27,592 nucleotides of DNA from a virus, in the IMG/VR virus record IMGVR_UViG_3300008266_001149, positions 1 to 27,592 of that record. The stretch is one strand, 5' to 3'. Made by a program: the position numbers and the translations under genes. Numbering within the stretch: position 1 is the first letter of the stretch; the number at the start of each line of letters is the position of its first letter. Below, piece by piece: positions 8,004 through 16,118 of this stretch. The notes under the pieces were generated by a model, which had not been told where the DNA came from, did no database searches, and was given only the letters and a program-made list of their open reading frames with translations.

Positions 8004-8715
8004 ATTGTAAATCTATGCCAGGCATATTTGCGTATACAAATGTACGGAATTCTTTTGCTGGTTTAGCTAAGAATTTATAACGAATAAACGACTCAATAAT
8101 ATTAGGCTCTCTAGAGCCATCTACTTCTCGAATCATTTGTTTTAATAAATCAGATATAGCCGTATTATCTGATATTTTTTTTATTTGATCTATAGATAAA
8201 AATGCAAATTTAATTTCATGAGTTTCATTTAAAATGTTTAAACGATATGAAAATTCTCCATTTTCATCAGACTGTAAATCAAATTTTTTATATTTAATTT
8301 TAGTCAAATTAATAGTTCTATTCAACTCTTTTTTAGTTGTTGGATCTATTACTAGTACTGGATAATCGGCTCCATATGATAAAATACGTGCTTGTATTAA
8401 TAAAGCATCTTTATCTACTTGTGCTACATCCGAAATTGTTATTCCTGGAGTGACAATAAGACTATCTAATAGTTTGTCTAATACTATTCCTTCTTTAATG
8501 TAAGATGAATTAGTTAAAATATCTTCATCATATGCTGTCATGTAACGCATTTCAATTTGTCCGCTTCGAAGTGGACTAGAACTTGGATATATCAATCCTA
8601 AACTAGGTAAATTAACAATTTCAGAAGGCAATGTTTTTCTTTGAGATTCTTCATATTGTTGTTTTGCAATATTAACGATGTCTTTGTTAGTTAAGCGTGT
8701 TGTTACTTGTGCCAT
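7930..8715 (-). CDS. Baseplate hub assembly protein (gp26-like, T4 baseplate family)
   Basis: This 261-residue soluble protein starts at ATG 8715 with an AAGGA Shine-Dalgarno sequence. Residues about 36-125 show the family pattern LPSLGLIYPSSSPLRSGQIE, RYMTAYDEDILTNSSYIKEG, VLDKLLDSLI and DKDALLIQARILSYGADYPV. This resembles the gp26 type of T4-like baseplate proteins, which are needed to assemble the central hub. The gene has its own upstream motif copy and follows a terminator, so it probably opens the transcription unit for hub, tape measure and baseplate. Its last 74 bases overlap the gp51-like frame, and a T6 run lies just before its stop. It may equally be viewed as the first member of a tail-chaperone pair (G/GT type) for the tape measure. 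The family call is good; the chaperone idea is inference. Confidence 0.7.
   Translation of the reverse strand: MAQVTTRLTNKDIVNIAKQQYEESQRKTLPSEIVNLPSLGLIYPSSSPLRSGQIEMRYMTAYDEDILTNSSYIKEGIVLDKLLDSLIVTPGITISDVAQVDKDALLIQARILSYGADYPVLVIDPTTKKELNRTINLTKIKYKKFDLQSDENGEFSYRLNILNETHEIKFAFLSIDQIKKISDNTAISDLLKQMIREVDGSREPNIIESFIRYKFLAKPAKEFRTFVYANMPGIDLQYEFEGEDGGTFTAGFQLGPDLFWF
7936..7944 (-). promoter_or_regulatory. Candidate +1/-2 frameshift site (T6 run) in gp26-like gene
   Basis: The zero frame reads CTT TTT TGG TTT TAA, and the stop follows two codons after the T-run. The downstream frame reads TTT TTT GGT TTT AAA. The Phe tRNA on TTT can re-pair perfectly after a +1 or a -2 slip. Mu-like phages are known to use a -2 shift for their tail chaperones. 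No stimulatory structure was tested. Confidence 0.35.
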
Positions 8716-8734
8716 AGATTCCTTTTATAACTTC

Positions 8735-8750
8735 TTTATTATAAATATGT
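8735..8750 (-). promoter_or_regulatory. Repeated late-promoter-like motif before the gp26-like gene
   Basis: The coding strand reads CATATTTATAATAAAG, identical over 16 bases to the copy at 17608-17623. It contains TATAAT. It lies 19 bases before ATG 8715 and directly downstream of a terminator, as expected for a promoter that restarts transcription. Confidence 0.55.
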
Positions 8751-8760
8751 ATAAACATGA

Positions 8761-8784
8761 AAAATGGGGGCATTTACCCCCATT
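8761..8784 (-). terminator. Rho-independent terminator after the tail tube gene
   Basis: The coding strand forms a perfect 8-bp stem, AATGGGGG with CCCCCATT, around a six-base loop TAAATG. The stem's last two T residues extend into a run of five T. It lies between the tube gene stop and the next motif copy. Confidence 0.88.
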
Positions 8785-8803
8785 AATTAATTAATTAAAA
8801 TTT

Positions 8804-9328
8804 TTAGAAACTTAAGAAAGCCCAATCGTAACGAAGTGTTAATTCAATGTTAACAACATCTTCAGTTGACCAATCTAAACTTCCGAAGTTTGCATCAACA
8901 ATATAAGTTCCTTTTAAAATCCATTCTTGAATAACTTCGCCCAATGGTGAAAGTTGACGCAATTTAATTTCTTTTTTATAATATGATGAATAACCATCTC
9001 TACCTGTTGCAGATTCATGATGTAAACGAATCCATTCCATAACAGCTTGTGCTCCTGATGGAATAATTGCATCATAAAGTGTTATACTTATGTTATTCCA
9101 AACTGATTTGCCTTTAACATATCGCTGAACGTTGATATGATCTAAAGTTACTTCTCCATTTGCAATACTTGGTTTAGCTGACGCTTTAATTAAATATGCA
9201 GGAATTCCTCCTATAGACATAATAAACTGATGTTGTTTAATTGGTTCCCACGAAAACGCATTATCATAAAATTCTGGTTGAATACCAACGTCTATAAGTC
9301 CTGGACTTACTTGATCCTTTAATGCCAT
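8804..9328 (-). CDS. 19: Tail tube protein (gp19-like)
   Basis: This 174-residue protein is close in length to T4 gp19 (163). It follows the sheath gene as in T4. The pattern includes FSWEPIKQHQFIMSIGGIPA, then a conserved DHINVQRYVKGKSVWNNISI strand pair, YDAIIPSGAQAVMEWIRLHH, and LSPLGEVIQEWILKGTYIVD closing with VVNIELTLRYDWA. This is the beta-barrel tube fold that stacks as hexameric rings inside the sheath. A Shine-Dalgarno GAGG is followed by an A-run before ATG 9328. Terminators lie on both sides and a motif copy lies upstream, so it appears to be its own transcription unit, fitting a protein needed in more than a hundred copies per virion. Confidence 0.92.
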   Translation of the reverse strand: MALKDQVSPGLIDVGIQPEFYDNAFSWEPIKQHQFIMSIGGIPAYLIKASAKPSIANGEVTLDHINVQRYVKGKSVWNNISITLYDAIIPSGAQAVMEWIRLHHESATGRDGYSSYYKKEIKLRQLSPLGEVIQEWILKGTYIVDANFGSLDWSTEDVVNIELTLRYDWAFLSF

Positions 9329-9343
9329 TTTTTTTCCTCAATA

Positions 9344-9360
9344 ATTTTATTATAAATATA
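9344..9360 (-). promoter_or_regulatory. Repeated late-promoter-like motif before the tail tube gene
   Basis: The coding strand reads TATATTTATAATAAAAT and shares a 14-base core (ATATTTATAATAAA) with the copies at 8735 and 17608. It lies between the sheath terminator and the tube gene. Confidence 0.55.
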
Positions 9361-9368
9361 AGAACAGT

Positions 9369-9400
9369 AAAAAAAGGTAGAACTAAAATCCTACCTTTTT
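9369..9400 (-). terminator. Rho-independent terminator after the tail sheath gene
   Basis: The coding strand forms a perfect 10-bp stem (AAAAAGGTAG with CTACCTTTTT) with a ten-base loop, and ends in a run of seven T. It lies 15 bases after the sheath stop. The A/T arms make it nearly symmetrical. Confidence 0.88.
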
Positions 9401-9415
9401 CTAAATCTTTTTTTA

Positions 9416-11872
9416 CTATTCTGGGAATGCTGCTCCCGTTGCTTGAATAGTGAAATCTAAAACGATAAATTCAGCCGTTCTAGTTGGTTGTAAAAATAAT
9501 TGACCATTTAAAATTCCAGCGTCAATATCAGCAGATGTATTATTTGTATTATCCATTCTAACTTGGAATGCAGTTAAACCTCTTTCAGCTCTAACTTGTT
9601 CTAGATATGGATTAACAATTCCTAGGAATCTATCTCTAATAGCTTGATCATTTGGTTCGAATACTAAGAAACGAGACACAGAAGCAATAAATTTCTTAAC
9701 TGTGATTAATAAACGACGCACATTTACTCGATTTAACGCAGATATATTAGATTGTAAAGTCTTTTGACCCCAAATCACAACTCCGCCAACAGGAAAGTTT
9801 GCAATAGGATTAATACGAGCTTGATACAAATCATCTCTATCACTTTGAGATAAATTTTGATATGTTCCCGTTACGGTAGTTAAACCACCTCTATTTAAAC
9901 CTGCCGGTGCATACCATGGCCTTGCAGTTTGATCATTAAATGTTAATGCTCCTGGAATAACTACAGATGGTGGTACCCATGTTGGGATATTATTTGATGG
10001 ATTATTGATTCTTACCCATGGCCAATATGTTGCAGTATAACTATTGTCAATTGGAGTAACTTGACTTATTACAGTTTCAATGCTATCTGTTAATACATTT
10101 GAATCCATTATATAAAATGTATCAAGTCTTGTTTGTGCACATAATGCTCTTGCTTCAGAAGAAACGGCAGAATGCAAACTATCAATAATACCTGGCGTTA
10201 TTAACATGTTGATGTCATATTGATCTGTATTTCCTAATAATCCGAAAGCTTTTCGGTATGCAACTGTTCCTGTTGTACTTGTTCCGCTACAATCAAATCC
10301 AAATGTATTTGCCGAAGTAATATTTGCTCCAGAAAATTTAGGTAAATTAGGACGCGTTCCGTCAAAACCTCCTTGGAATGGTACAATAAATTTTCTAGTA
10401 GTTGATTTTATTTTAGTAAATTGATTAGATGTTAATGCAGATTCTAACGTTCCAGAATATACATTTCCTGCAGGAAAATTAGCAGCTGCTGGTTGAGAAA
10501 TATCTCCTAAATAAAAATCTGAATTGCTTCCTGTTGATGACCCCGATGTTGGTATTGGAGCTAAATATGACATATTTGGAGCTAACGTAAAATCAAATCC
10601 ATAATGTACTGCCGCATTATAAGTCGAATTTAACAACATATCTTGTTTGTATGTTGCAGGAGCTAAATTAATACTTCCAGAAACGTTTGGTATTGGAGAA
10701 TTTAATGCACGGAAACCAAACGGAATCAATGTATTGCTAATTGTTCCAGATGATACCGCAGGATCAACTTCTACTCTAACATATTTAGATATGTTTGGAT
10801 AATCTCCATTAACCACTAAACGGTTTTCTGAATTAACTGTTTGATATCTGTTTCCAATTACTCTTTCGATGTATCTAGAAGATGCTGGATTCAAATTCAC
10901 ATTAGAAAATGATTCTACTATTTCAGGTTGCGAATCTGTATCATTTGATGTAAATGGTGAATTTGTAATATTAGTTTGATTTACTAAACGAACTGTTACT
11001 GTAAAAGTACTATATCCAGCTGGATCTGCTACTTCAGAAGATGTTTTAATATTTGATATTGCAACTTTAATTTCATAATTTACATTAGTTCCATGTGATA
11101 ACGTATGAAGTCTAAATAAATTCATTGCAAGTGAACCAACTTTTTGTGATGTAATCCATGGCGTAGTTGCAACTTTATAATCTTCAGAAAATTCATAAGT
11201 TGGAATTTTTTGCAAAGAAACTGAAACATTTCCTGGATTATTAAATAATGTTATTGCAGATCTATTTTCATACTGCGTATACACCGGATATGTTGTAGAA
11301 TTAGGTGTTTTACCAAACAATGTGCCTACATAATTATTAGCTAATATATTAATTGATGCTGATAAAGATGCTCCATTTGTAAATGTAGGTGTTACTCCAT
11401 TAACATTTTGTGTAGTGAATGATCCAGATACTTTAATTTCAAAAGAACCAGACTGATAATTATTAAGTACTGTATCTTCAAAATAATTAGTTGAAACTAA
11501 ACTTCCGGAGCCTAAAACTGCAACAGTTGGATGTAATACATGAGTTACATATTTTGCTGAGCCAGATTCTGCAACAATTGCTAATGCTCCATTAGATAAT
11601 GAATATCCATCTTCATATAATAAACGTGTTACTGTAATTGTTTGTCCACTACGTAAATATTCTTCAACTGTAAATGGTATATATGAATCGTTAGTATATG
11701 ATCCAAATAAATTTTGAAATTCAGAAAATGTACTTACTCGAGTTGGTACTAATGCCGGGCCTTTAACTGTAGGGCCTACGATTGCTCCTCCGATTGCATT
11801 TACTGCTTGAGAAACATTAGATTGATCAGTTTCTCTAGTAAATACACCTGGTGAGATTATTTGTTCTGCCAT
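9416..11872 (-). CDS. 18: Tail sheath protein (gp18-like)
   Basis: This 818-residue protein is larger than T4 gp18 (659). The N-terminus (ISPGVFTRETDQSNVSQAVN, then GGAIVGPTVKGPALVPTRV, and FGSYTNDSYIPFTVEEYLRS) is the classic sheath opening. The C-terminal domain (about 698-818) has VVIWGQKTLQ, ALNRVNVRRLLITVKKFIAS, FEPNDQAIRDRFLGIVNPYL, LTAFQVRMDNTNN and the closing AEFIVLDFTIQATG. These strands and helices form the conserved inner domain that connects neighbouring subunits. The middle (about 110-480) is Ser/Thr/Asn-rich and beta-like, and probably contains the surface domains that account for the extra length. A good GGAG Shine-Dalgarno sequence and a motif copy precede it; a terminator follows. 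It contracts to drive the tube into the host. Confidence 0.95.
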   Translation of the reverse strand: MAEQIISPGVFTRETDQSNVSQAVNAIGGAIVGPTVKGPALVPTRVSTFSEFQNLFGSYTNDSYIPFTVEEYLRSGQTITVTRLLYEDGYSLSNGALAIVAESGSAKYVTHVLHPTVAVLGSGSLVSTNYFEDTVLNNYQSGSFEIKVSGSFTTQNVNGVTPTFTNGASLSASINILANNYVGTLFGKTPNSTTYPVYTQYENRSAITLFNNPGNVSVSLQKIPTYEFSEDYKVATTPWITSQKVGSLAMNLFRLHTLSHGTNVNYEIKVAISNIKTSSEVADPAGYSTFTVTVRLVNQTNITNSPFTSNDTDSQPEIVESFSNVNLNPASSRYIERVIGNRYQTVNSENRLVVNGDYPNISKYVRVEVDPAVSSGTISNTLIPFGFRALNSPIPNVSGSINLAPATYKQDMLLNSTYNAAVHYGFDFTLAPNMSYLAPIPTSGSSTGSNSDFYLGDISQPAAANFPAGNVYSGTLESALTSNQFTKIKSTTRKFIVPFQGGFDGTRPNLPKFSGANITSANTFGFDCSGTSTTGTVAYRKAFGLLGNTDQYDINMLITPGIIDSLHSAVSSEARALCAQTRLDTFYIMDSNVLTDSIETVISQVTPIDNSYTATYWPWVRINNPSNNIPTWVPPSVVIPGALTFNDQTARPWYAPAGLNRGGLTTVTGTYQNLSQSDRDDLYQARINPIANFPVGGVVIWGQKTLQSNISALNRVNVRRLLITVKKFIASVSRFLVFEPNDQAIRDRFLGIVNPYLEQVRAERGLTAFQVRMDNTNNTSADIDAGILNGQLFLQPTRTAEFIVLDFTIQATGAAFPE

Positions 11873-11892
11873 TTTTTATTACTCCTTTGATT

Positions 11893-11910
11893 TTTTTATA
11901 AATAAATATG
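11893..11910 (-). promoter_or_regulatory. Repeated late-promoter-like motif before the tail sheath gene
   Basis: The coding strand reads CATATTTATTTATAAAAA, a variant of the repeated motif with an inserted ATTT unit. It lies 20 bases before the sheath ATG, directly after the stop of the coiled-coil gene. Confidence 0.5.
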
Positions 11911-11913
11911 ATA

Positions 11914-12195
11914 TTATTGAGTCAAACCTGAATCAGGAGTAAACGTTCCATCAGCAATATTAATTTGGCCTTCTCCGTAACGTGCGCGCATTTTTTCAAT
12001 TAATGCAGATTCGGCTTGTTGAAGCTGATCGAATTCTTGTATGTATTTTGCATGTTCTTGTTTTAGTTGTTCTAATTGCGTTTCTAAAACATGGGTTTCG
12101 ATTGCAATATTTCCTAGAATATTAGTATTACGTGCAAACGAATCGCGTATTGATTGTATTTCTTCTAAATGTTCTTTGTCCAGTTTACGAGTCAT
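11914..12195 (-). CDS. Small coiled-coil protein of unknown function
   Basis: This 93-residue protein is predicted to be mostly one long helix: residues about 8-72 are rich in Glu, Gln, Leu and Ile with heptad-like spacing (ETHVLETQLEQLKQEHAKYI, then EFDQLQQAESALIEKM). It ends in a short tail, GEGQINIADGTFTPDSGL. An AAGGA ribosome site precedes ATG 12195. It lies between the beta-helix-like array and the sheath gene. The form recalls small helical accessory proteins encoded near phage fibres, but I recognise no family. Possible roles are a fibre attachment or trimerisation factor, or an assembly chaperone; nothing in the sequence decides between them. Confidence 0.72.
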   Translation of the reverse strand: MTRKLDKEHLEEIQSIRDSFARNTNILGNIAIETHVLETQLEQLKQEHAKYIQEFDQLQQAESALIEKMRARYGEGQINIADGTFTPDSGLTQ

Positions 12196-12213
12196 AACTT
12201 TGTTCCTTCTTTT

Positions 12214-12228
12214 GTTTTATTATATGAA
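12214..12228 (-). promoter_or_regulatory. Weak TATAAT-containing element before the coiled-coil gene
   Basis: The coding strand reads TTTTCATATAATAAA in the only sizeable gap (47 bases) around this gene. It shares TATAATAAA with the repeated motif but lacks the ATATTTA part. It is a possible weak promoter. Confidence 0.25.
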
Positions 12229-12242
12229 AATTATATTGCATT

Positions 12243-13481
12243 TCAAACCGTAAATGACGTTACTATTGCTGCAATTGAAGCAGAAGTTGCAGCATTAGAC
12301 AATCGCTGTCCTATTGAGTTTGATGCCGTTAGGGAAGTAATTGCCATGTTCCATAAGTCTTCTGGTTTTGTTAAAGCTGATCCAGATGTGTTATCTACCG
12401 GTACTCCCCATGATACTGAATTTGGATGCGGAACTGCCATTGAACCGGTTAATTCATTTCCAGGGCCGTAAATTACACCTGCTCTAACATTGGATCCGGA
12501 AGGTACTCCGACGACTTGGTCAGGCGAGAACAAAGTAATTGTATCGTTTGAGCTAGATACGCCAATCGTGTAACGTGTTGTTACATCATCATATAATCGT
12601 ACGTTATAACAATATATTGCATTACGTGAACCTGAATTGATTAATGGGCCTGAGAATACGTTGGTTGCTGTGGTTGAAGTTGAGGAAACTGCATTAGATG
12701 CAGTCGATGCTGCTATTTGTCCTATTACGTTTATAATACCTGCTGTACTTGAAGCAATTGCTCCCCACAATCTCGATGTTACATTTCCTGTTACATTTAT
12801 CGTACCTATAGATGAATTTGCAATTGCGCTTGATACAAGTCCACCAAAGGAATTACTTGCAAGAACATTTCCTGTTACATTAATAACCCCAGTTCCAGAA
12901 TTTAAAATTGTTTGTGAAGTGCCGGCACCACCAGCACTACCCCCTGTTATATTACCCGTAATATTAATAGTACCATTTTGGATATTTGTTATTGCAGTAT
13001 TACCAGATCCTGCACCTGCAGGAAGTATATTTCCTACTACATTAATGGTACCGGAGGATAAATTTGATATAGTAGATAATGTTGTATTCCCGGTGCCGTT
13101 TAATCCAGATACATCTCCTATTATATTAATAGTCCCATTCAATATATTATTTATACATCGTTCTTCATTACCACTATTTTGATTTAAAGCAGATGTTATT
13201 GTAATACTTTCAGTGTTATAATTTAATATAAGAATATTTGATGCAACTGTATTTCTAATTAAACTAGCTGATATATTATAATTTCCATATATTTCAATTC
13301 TACCTCCTGCTGCTGCACTTCCGGTTGCTGCTGTTCGTATACTAGTAACTGTAATGTTTTGATCTAACGTTACCGTTTGGTTATTTAAAAACACATCATC
13401 AGATGCAGTAGGAATAAGTGACCCAGACCATATTGCTGCGTTACTCCAATTACCTGATGCGATGGGCCATCTATTTGGCAT
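12243..13481 (-). CDS. Beta-helix-like fibre/adhesin paralogue 4
   Basis: This protein of 412 residues is the last of four tandem paralogues. I chose ATG 13481 (MPNRWPIASGNWSN), matching the starts of its paralogues, rather than an in-frame TTG 24 bases upstream. AAAGGA gives the ribosome site, and one base separates it from the stop of paralogue 3. The N-terminal module (SGNWSNAAIWSG, then PTASDDVFLNNQTVTLDQNI) is followed by about 200 residues of short INVTGNV / INIIGDV turns, a repetitive pattern expected for a right-handed beta-helix. Next come an NVFSGPLINSGSRNAIYCYN block and a C-terminal module (VPVDNTSGSALTKPEDLW, then SIGQRLSNAATSASIAAIV). By repeat structure and place next to the fibre gene, I infer a receptor-binding or virion-surface protein. 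The fold and role are not proven. Confidence 0.75.
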   Translation of the reverse strand: MPNRWPIASGNWSNAAIWSGSLIPTASDDVFLNNQTVTLDQNITVTSIRTAATGSAAAGGRIEIYGNYNISASLIRNTVASNILILNYNTESITITSALNQNSGNEERCINNILNGTINIIGDVSGLNGTGNTTLSTISNLSSGTINVVGNILPAGAGSGNTAITNIQNGTINITGNITGGSAGGAGTSQTILNSGTGVINVTGNVLASNSFGGLVSSAIANSSIGTINVTGNVTSRLWGAIASSTAGIINVIGQIAASTASNAVSSTSTTATNVFSGPLINSGSRNAIYCYNVRLYDDVTTRYTIGVSSSNDTITLFSPDQVVGVPSGSNVRAGVIYGPGNELTGSMAVPHPNSVSWGVPVDNTSGSALTKPEDLWNMAITSLTASNSIGQRLSNAATSASIAAIVTSFTV

Positions 13482-13482
13482 A

Positions 13483-14787
13483 TTATTTTCCTTTAAAGGC
13501 AGCAATAGTTGCTGCTGTAGTTTGTACTGTTGCTATATTTTGTAAACGAGCTCCAATTGTATTGGAACCTGTTAAACTTGATACTGCATACGTTAAAATA
13601 TCTTGTGGGGTCAATGTAGCAGAACCTGTTGTTTGATCTACTGGCACTCCATACCGTACAGAACTAGTTGAAGGTACTATCATTGAGCCAGAAAATTGAT
13701 TCATTGCGCCGTATAAACTTCCACTTCTTACATTAGATGCGTCAGGTAATGTTACGGGATATGTTTGATCATACAATGTTATTGTTTTTGAAATATCATT
13801 TGATTCAAATGTATAATATGGTGTTGATCCTGATAGGATTTGTATTCTTGGAGAATATACTGCATTGGTTCCGTTTGCACTACAAATTAATGGTCCCGAA
13901 ACTCGCACAGTTGCGGTTGTAGAAGTAGATGATACACCTGGATATCCGTTTGATGCATATACAGGACCGATTACATTGATTGTTGATGCTACTGCAGATG
14001 AAATACCTACTGCGGTATATCCAGCAAAAACACTACCGGTTATGTTGATTGTTGCAGCTGATAACATGGTAATTGCAGCATTGTTATAACCTCGTAAGTT
14101 CCCATTGAAGTTTAATACTCCAGTATTTCCGTTAATGTTAACAGCCATGTTGTTAGTGCTAGTTCCGAGTATAATTAGATTTCCAGTTACATTAACTTGT
14201 GCAATTCCCGTTAACATTGTGATTGGAACACCATTTGTAAATGTATATAAATCTCCAACTATACTTGCAGTGCCGGCAAAAATTGCAACACATGTTCCAT
14301 TTGTATTTCCTATATCTCCATTTGTTCTTAAATTTCCAAGTATGAATGCACTACCCGAAGTGACTAATATGCCATAATTTCCCGTAGATCCACCGGGTGC
14401 GACGCCGGAAGAAACGCTTCCTGTAACATATATGGTTCCTCCATTAGTAATACGAACACCATATCCATTAGTAACATCGCCGCCTTGTATACTAGAAGAA
14501 ATATATACCGTATGTGAACCGGTTATAATTAAAGCAGCAGTTGCATTAGCTGATACAATTCCTGCAGTTGCTCTAGATGCAGTAATGTATATACCATTTG
14601 TTGAAATATAATTTCCTCCTGCTACTGCACTACCTGATGCTCTATTACTAATACTAGAAACATTGATATTCTGATCTATAGTAACATTGAATCCATTAGC
14701 AAATACATCATCAGATGCGGTCGGAAATGTTGTTCCTCCATTCCATGTAGCTAAGCTACTCCAATTCCCTGATGCTACTGCGTATCT
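13483..14787 (-). CDS. Beta-helix-like paralogue 3, start codon missing (broken or frame-fused)
   Basis: The frame matches the family along its whole length, from RYAVASGNWSSLATWNGG and PTASDDVFANGFNVTIDQNI near 14787 through the INVTGN-type turns to NTIGARLQNIATVQTTAATI at the end. It contains no ATG, GTG or TTG before ATG 14217, which is in the middle of the repeat region. The other paralogues begin with M(P/A)NR; here the frame remains open upstream to a stop at 14823-14821, inside the end of paralogue 2 and in its +1 frame. About 40-50 bases (end of paralogue 2, stop, start codon) appear to be missing compared with the other junctions. Deleting one A near 14788 would fuse it in frame to paralogue 2. 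It is therefore a broken gene, a fused gene with a sequence error, or a frameshift product; only the part from 14217 has a conventional start. Confidence 0.6.
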   Translation of the reverse strand, partial: RYAVASGNWSSLATWNGGTTFPTASDDVFANGFNVTIDQNINVSSISNRASGSAVAGGNYISTNGIYITASRATAGIVSANATAALIITGSHTVYISSSIQGGDVTNGYGVRITNGGTIYVTGSVSSGVAPGGSTGNYGILVTSGSAFILGNLRTNGDIGNTNGTCVAIFAGTASIVGDLYTFTNGVPITMLTGIAQVNVTGNLIILGTSTNNMAVNINGNTGVLNFNGNLRGYNNAAITMLSAATINITGSVFAGYTAVGISSAVASTINVIGPVYASNGYPGVSSTSTTATVRVSGPLICSANGTNAVYSPRIQILSGSTPYYTFESNDISKTITLYDQTYPVTLPDASNVRSGSLYGAMNQFSGSMIVPSTSSVRYGVPVDQTTGSATLTPQDILTYAVSSLTGSNTIGARLQNIATVQTTAATIAAFKGK

Positions 14788-16117
14788 TACTGACTGTTGA
14801 TATGTTACGTAAACGTGCTCCTAAACTTCCCGTTACGGTTAAACTACTTGTTAATGCACTCCATGCATTTTGTGTGTTAAATGAAGCAGAACCTGTTGTA
14901 TTGTCTACAGGTACTCCTTTAAGTACAGAACCGGTAGAAGGTATTGCTACTGTTCCTGTGAATTGGTTTGTATCTCCAAATACCACACCTGATCTTACAT
15001 TGGTTATAGCAGGGAAATTACCTGGCCAATTTTGTGTATATAGTGTTCTTTGTTCTGCATATGTTTCTGTGTCAAAAGTCCATGTTGTAGTTGACCCGGA
15101 TATGAGTTGTAGGTTTTGTGCAAATACTGCGTTACGATTATTGACGTTTAAGAATGGTCCTGTTGCTGAAAGAAAATGTGTAGTTGATGTAAATTGCACT
15201 CCCGGAAATACAGCAGAAGCAGATATAGGTCCTCTGATACTGGATGTACCTGCTGAAGTTGATGATATAGCACTTGCACCAGCAGCTGCAAATACACTTC
15301 CGGATATATTAACACTGCATGGATTTACGGTTAAGGATAATGCATTTGCTGTAGATAAAGCATATACACTTCCTGTTATTGTTATTGTAGAAGTAGCAGT
15401 ATTTGTTATCGCAGCATTACTACTTTTAGCAAAAACATTGCCTTTTACATCTAAGTTTACAACTGCTGGGGAAGAAATTGTTATCCCTACACCATTAGAA
15501 GCTGCTTCGCCTGTAACATCACCTACGATATTAATATTTTTATTTGTATTAACAGCCATTGCCTGACTAGGTGCACCTCCGGTATTTCTTAAAAAATTAC
15601 CTCTGACGCTACCTGATATGTTTAAAGTGCCTCCGCTAATTGTACGAACAATTACCCCGGAATAAACAAATCCTGAAATGCTTCCTGTTATATTAATAAT
15701 TCCATTATTTTCTATTGATACTGGGTAACTTACAAGAAATGGGGCAACTTCTAGATTTCCCACGATGTCAGATACTATATTTACAGTATCACTTCCAGTT
15801 ACAATAAGTACGGATGATGTGGTTGAATATGTTACAAAACCTCCATATACAGTTGTTGGGCCTAAATTTCCAGCACCTCCAGTTAACGGGACAGTGCAAG
15901 TAATTGTTCTACTCCCAGTTGTAATAAAACTACCACCTGCTGCTATAACTGGGGATGTAACTGGATGGTTTCTTAAAGTCCGAGCTGTTATGTCTTGATC
16001 TATAAAAACATTAAATCCGTTTGCCCATACATCATCAGATGCAGTAGGAATTATCGAACCACTCCATATTGCGGAGTTACTCCAATTACCAGAAGATATG
16101 GGCCATCTATTTGCCAT
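14756..16117 (-). CDS. Beta-helix-like fibre/adhesin paralogue 2, abnormal C-terminus
   Basis: This protein of 453 residues starts at ATG 16117, one base after the stop of paralogue 1. The N-terminal module is MANRWPISSGNWSNSAIWSG, then PTASDDVWANGFNVFIDQDI. The centre repeats short turns such as LNISGSV, INIVGDV and ITITGSV. The C-terminal module includes VPVDNTTGSASFNTQNAW and GARLRNISTV. The normal ending of the family (QTT.ATI..F and a stop) is missing: the last 11 residues (SKIRSSIRELE) are the start of paralogue 3 read in another frame. It is the longest of the four. I infer a surface adhesin or fibre-associated protein on repeat pattern and neighbourhood. Confidence 0.72.
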   Translation of the reverse strand: MANRWPISSGNWSNSAIWSGSIIPTASDDVWANGFNVFIDQDITARTLRNHPVTSPVIAAGGSFITTGSRTITCTVPLTGGAGNLGPTTVYGGFVTYSTTSSVLIVTGSDTVNIVSDIVGNLEVAPFLVSYPVSIENNGIINITGSISGFVYSGVIVRTISGGTLNISGSVRGNFLRNTGGAPSQAMAVNTNKNINIVGDVTGEAASNGVGITISSPAVVNLDVKGNVFAKSSNAAITNTATSTITITGSVYALSTANALSLTVNPCSVNISGSVFAAAGASAISSTSAGTSSIRGPISASAVFPGVQFTSTTHFLSATGPFLNVNNRNAVFAQNLQLISGSTTTWTFDTETYAEQRTLYTQNWPGNFPAITNVRSGVVFGDTNQFTGTVAIPSTGSVLKGVPVDNTTGSASFNTQNAWSALTSSLTVTGSLGARLRNISTVSKIRSSIRELE

Positions 16118-16118
16118 A

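Noticed and set aside
12637-13182. A 181-codon open frame on the + strand.
   Set aside because: It is a reverse-strand shadow of the INVTGN repeats of paralogue 4, with Pro/Val/Ile-rich composition and no start signals.
13482-13505. TTG 13505 as start of paralogue 4 (also TTG 23274 and ATG 22054 for other genes).
   Set aside because: Downstream ATG codons at 13481, 23271 and 22045 match paralogue starts or have correctly spaced Shine-Dalgarno sequences.
14772-15566. A 264-codon open frame on the + strand.
   Set aside because: It is antisense to paralogue 2, with low-complexity Val/Pro/Leu/Thr composition produced by the repeat structure, and no ribosome site. Every supported gene is on the minus strand.
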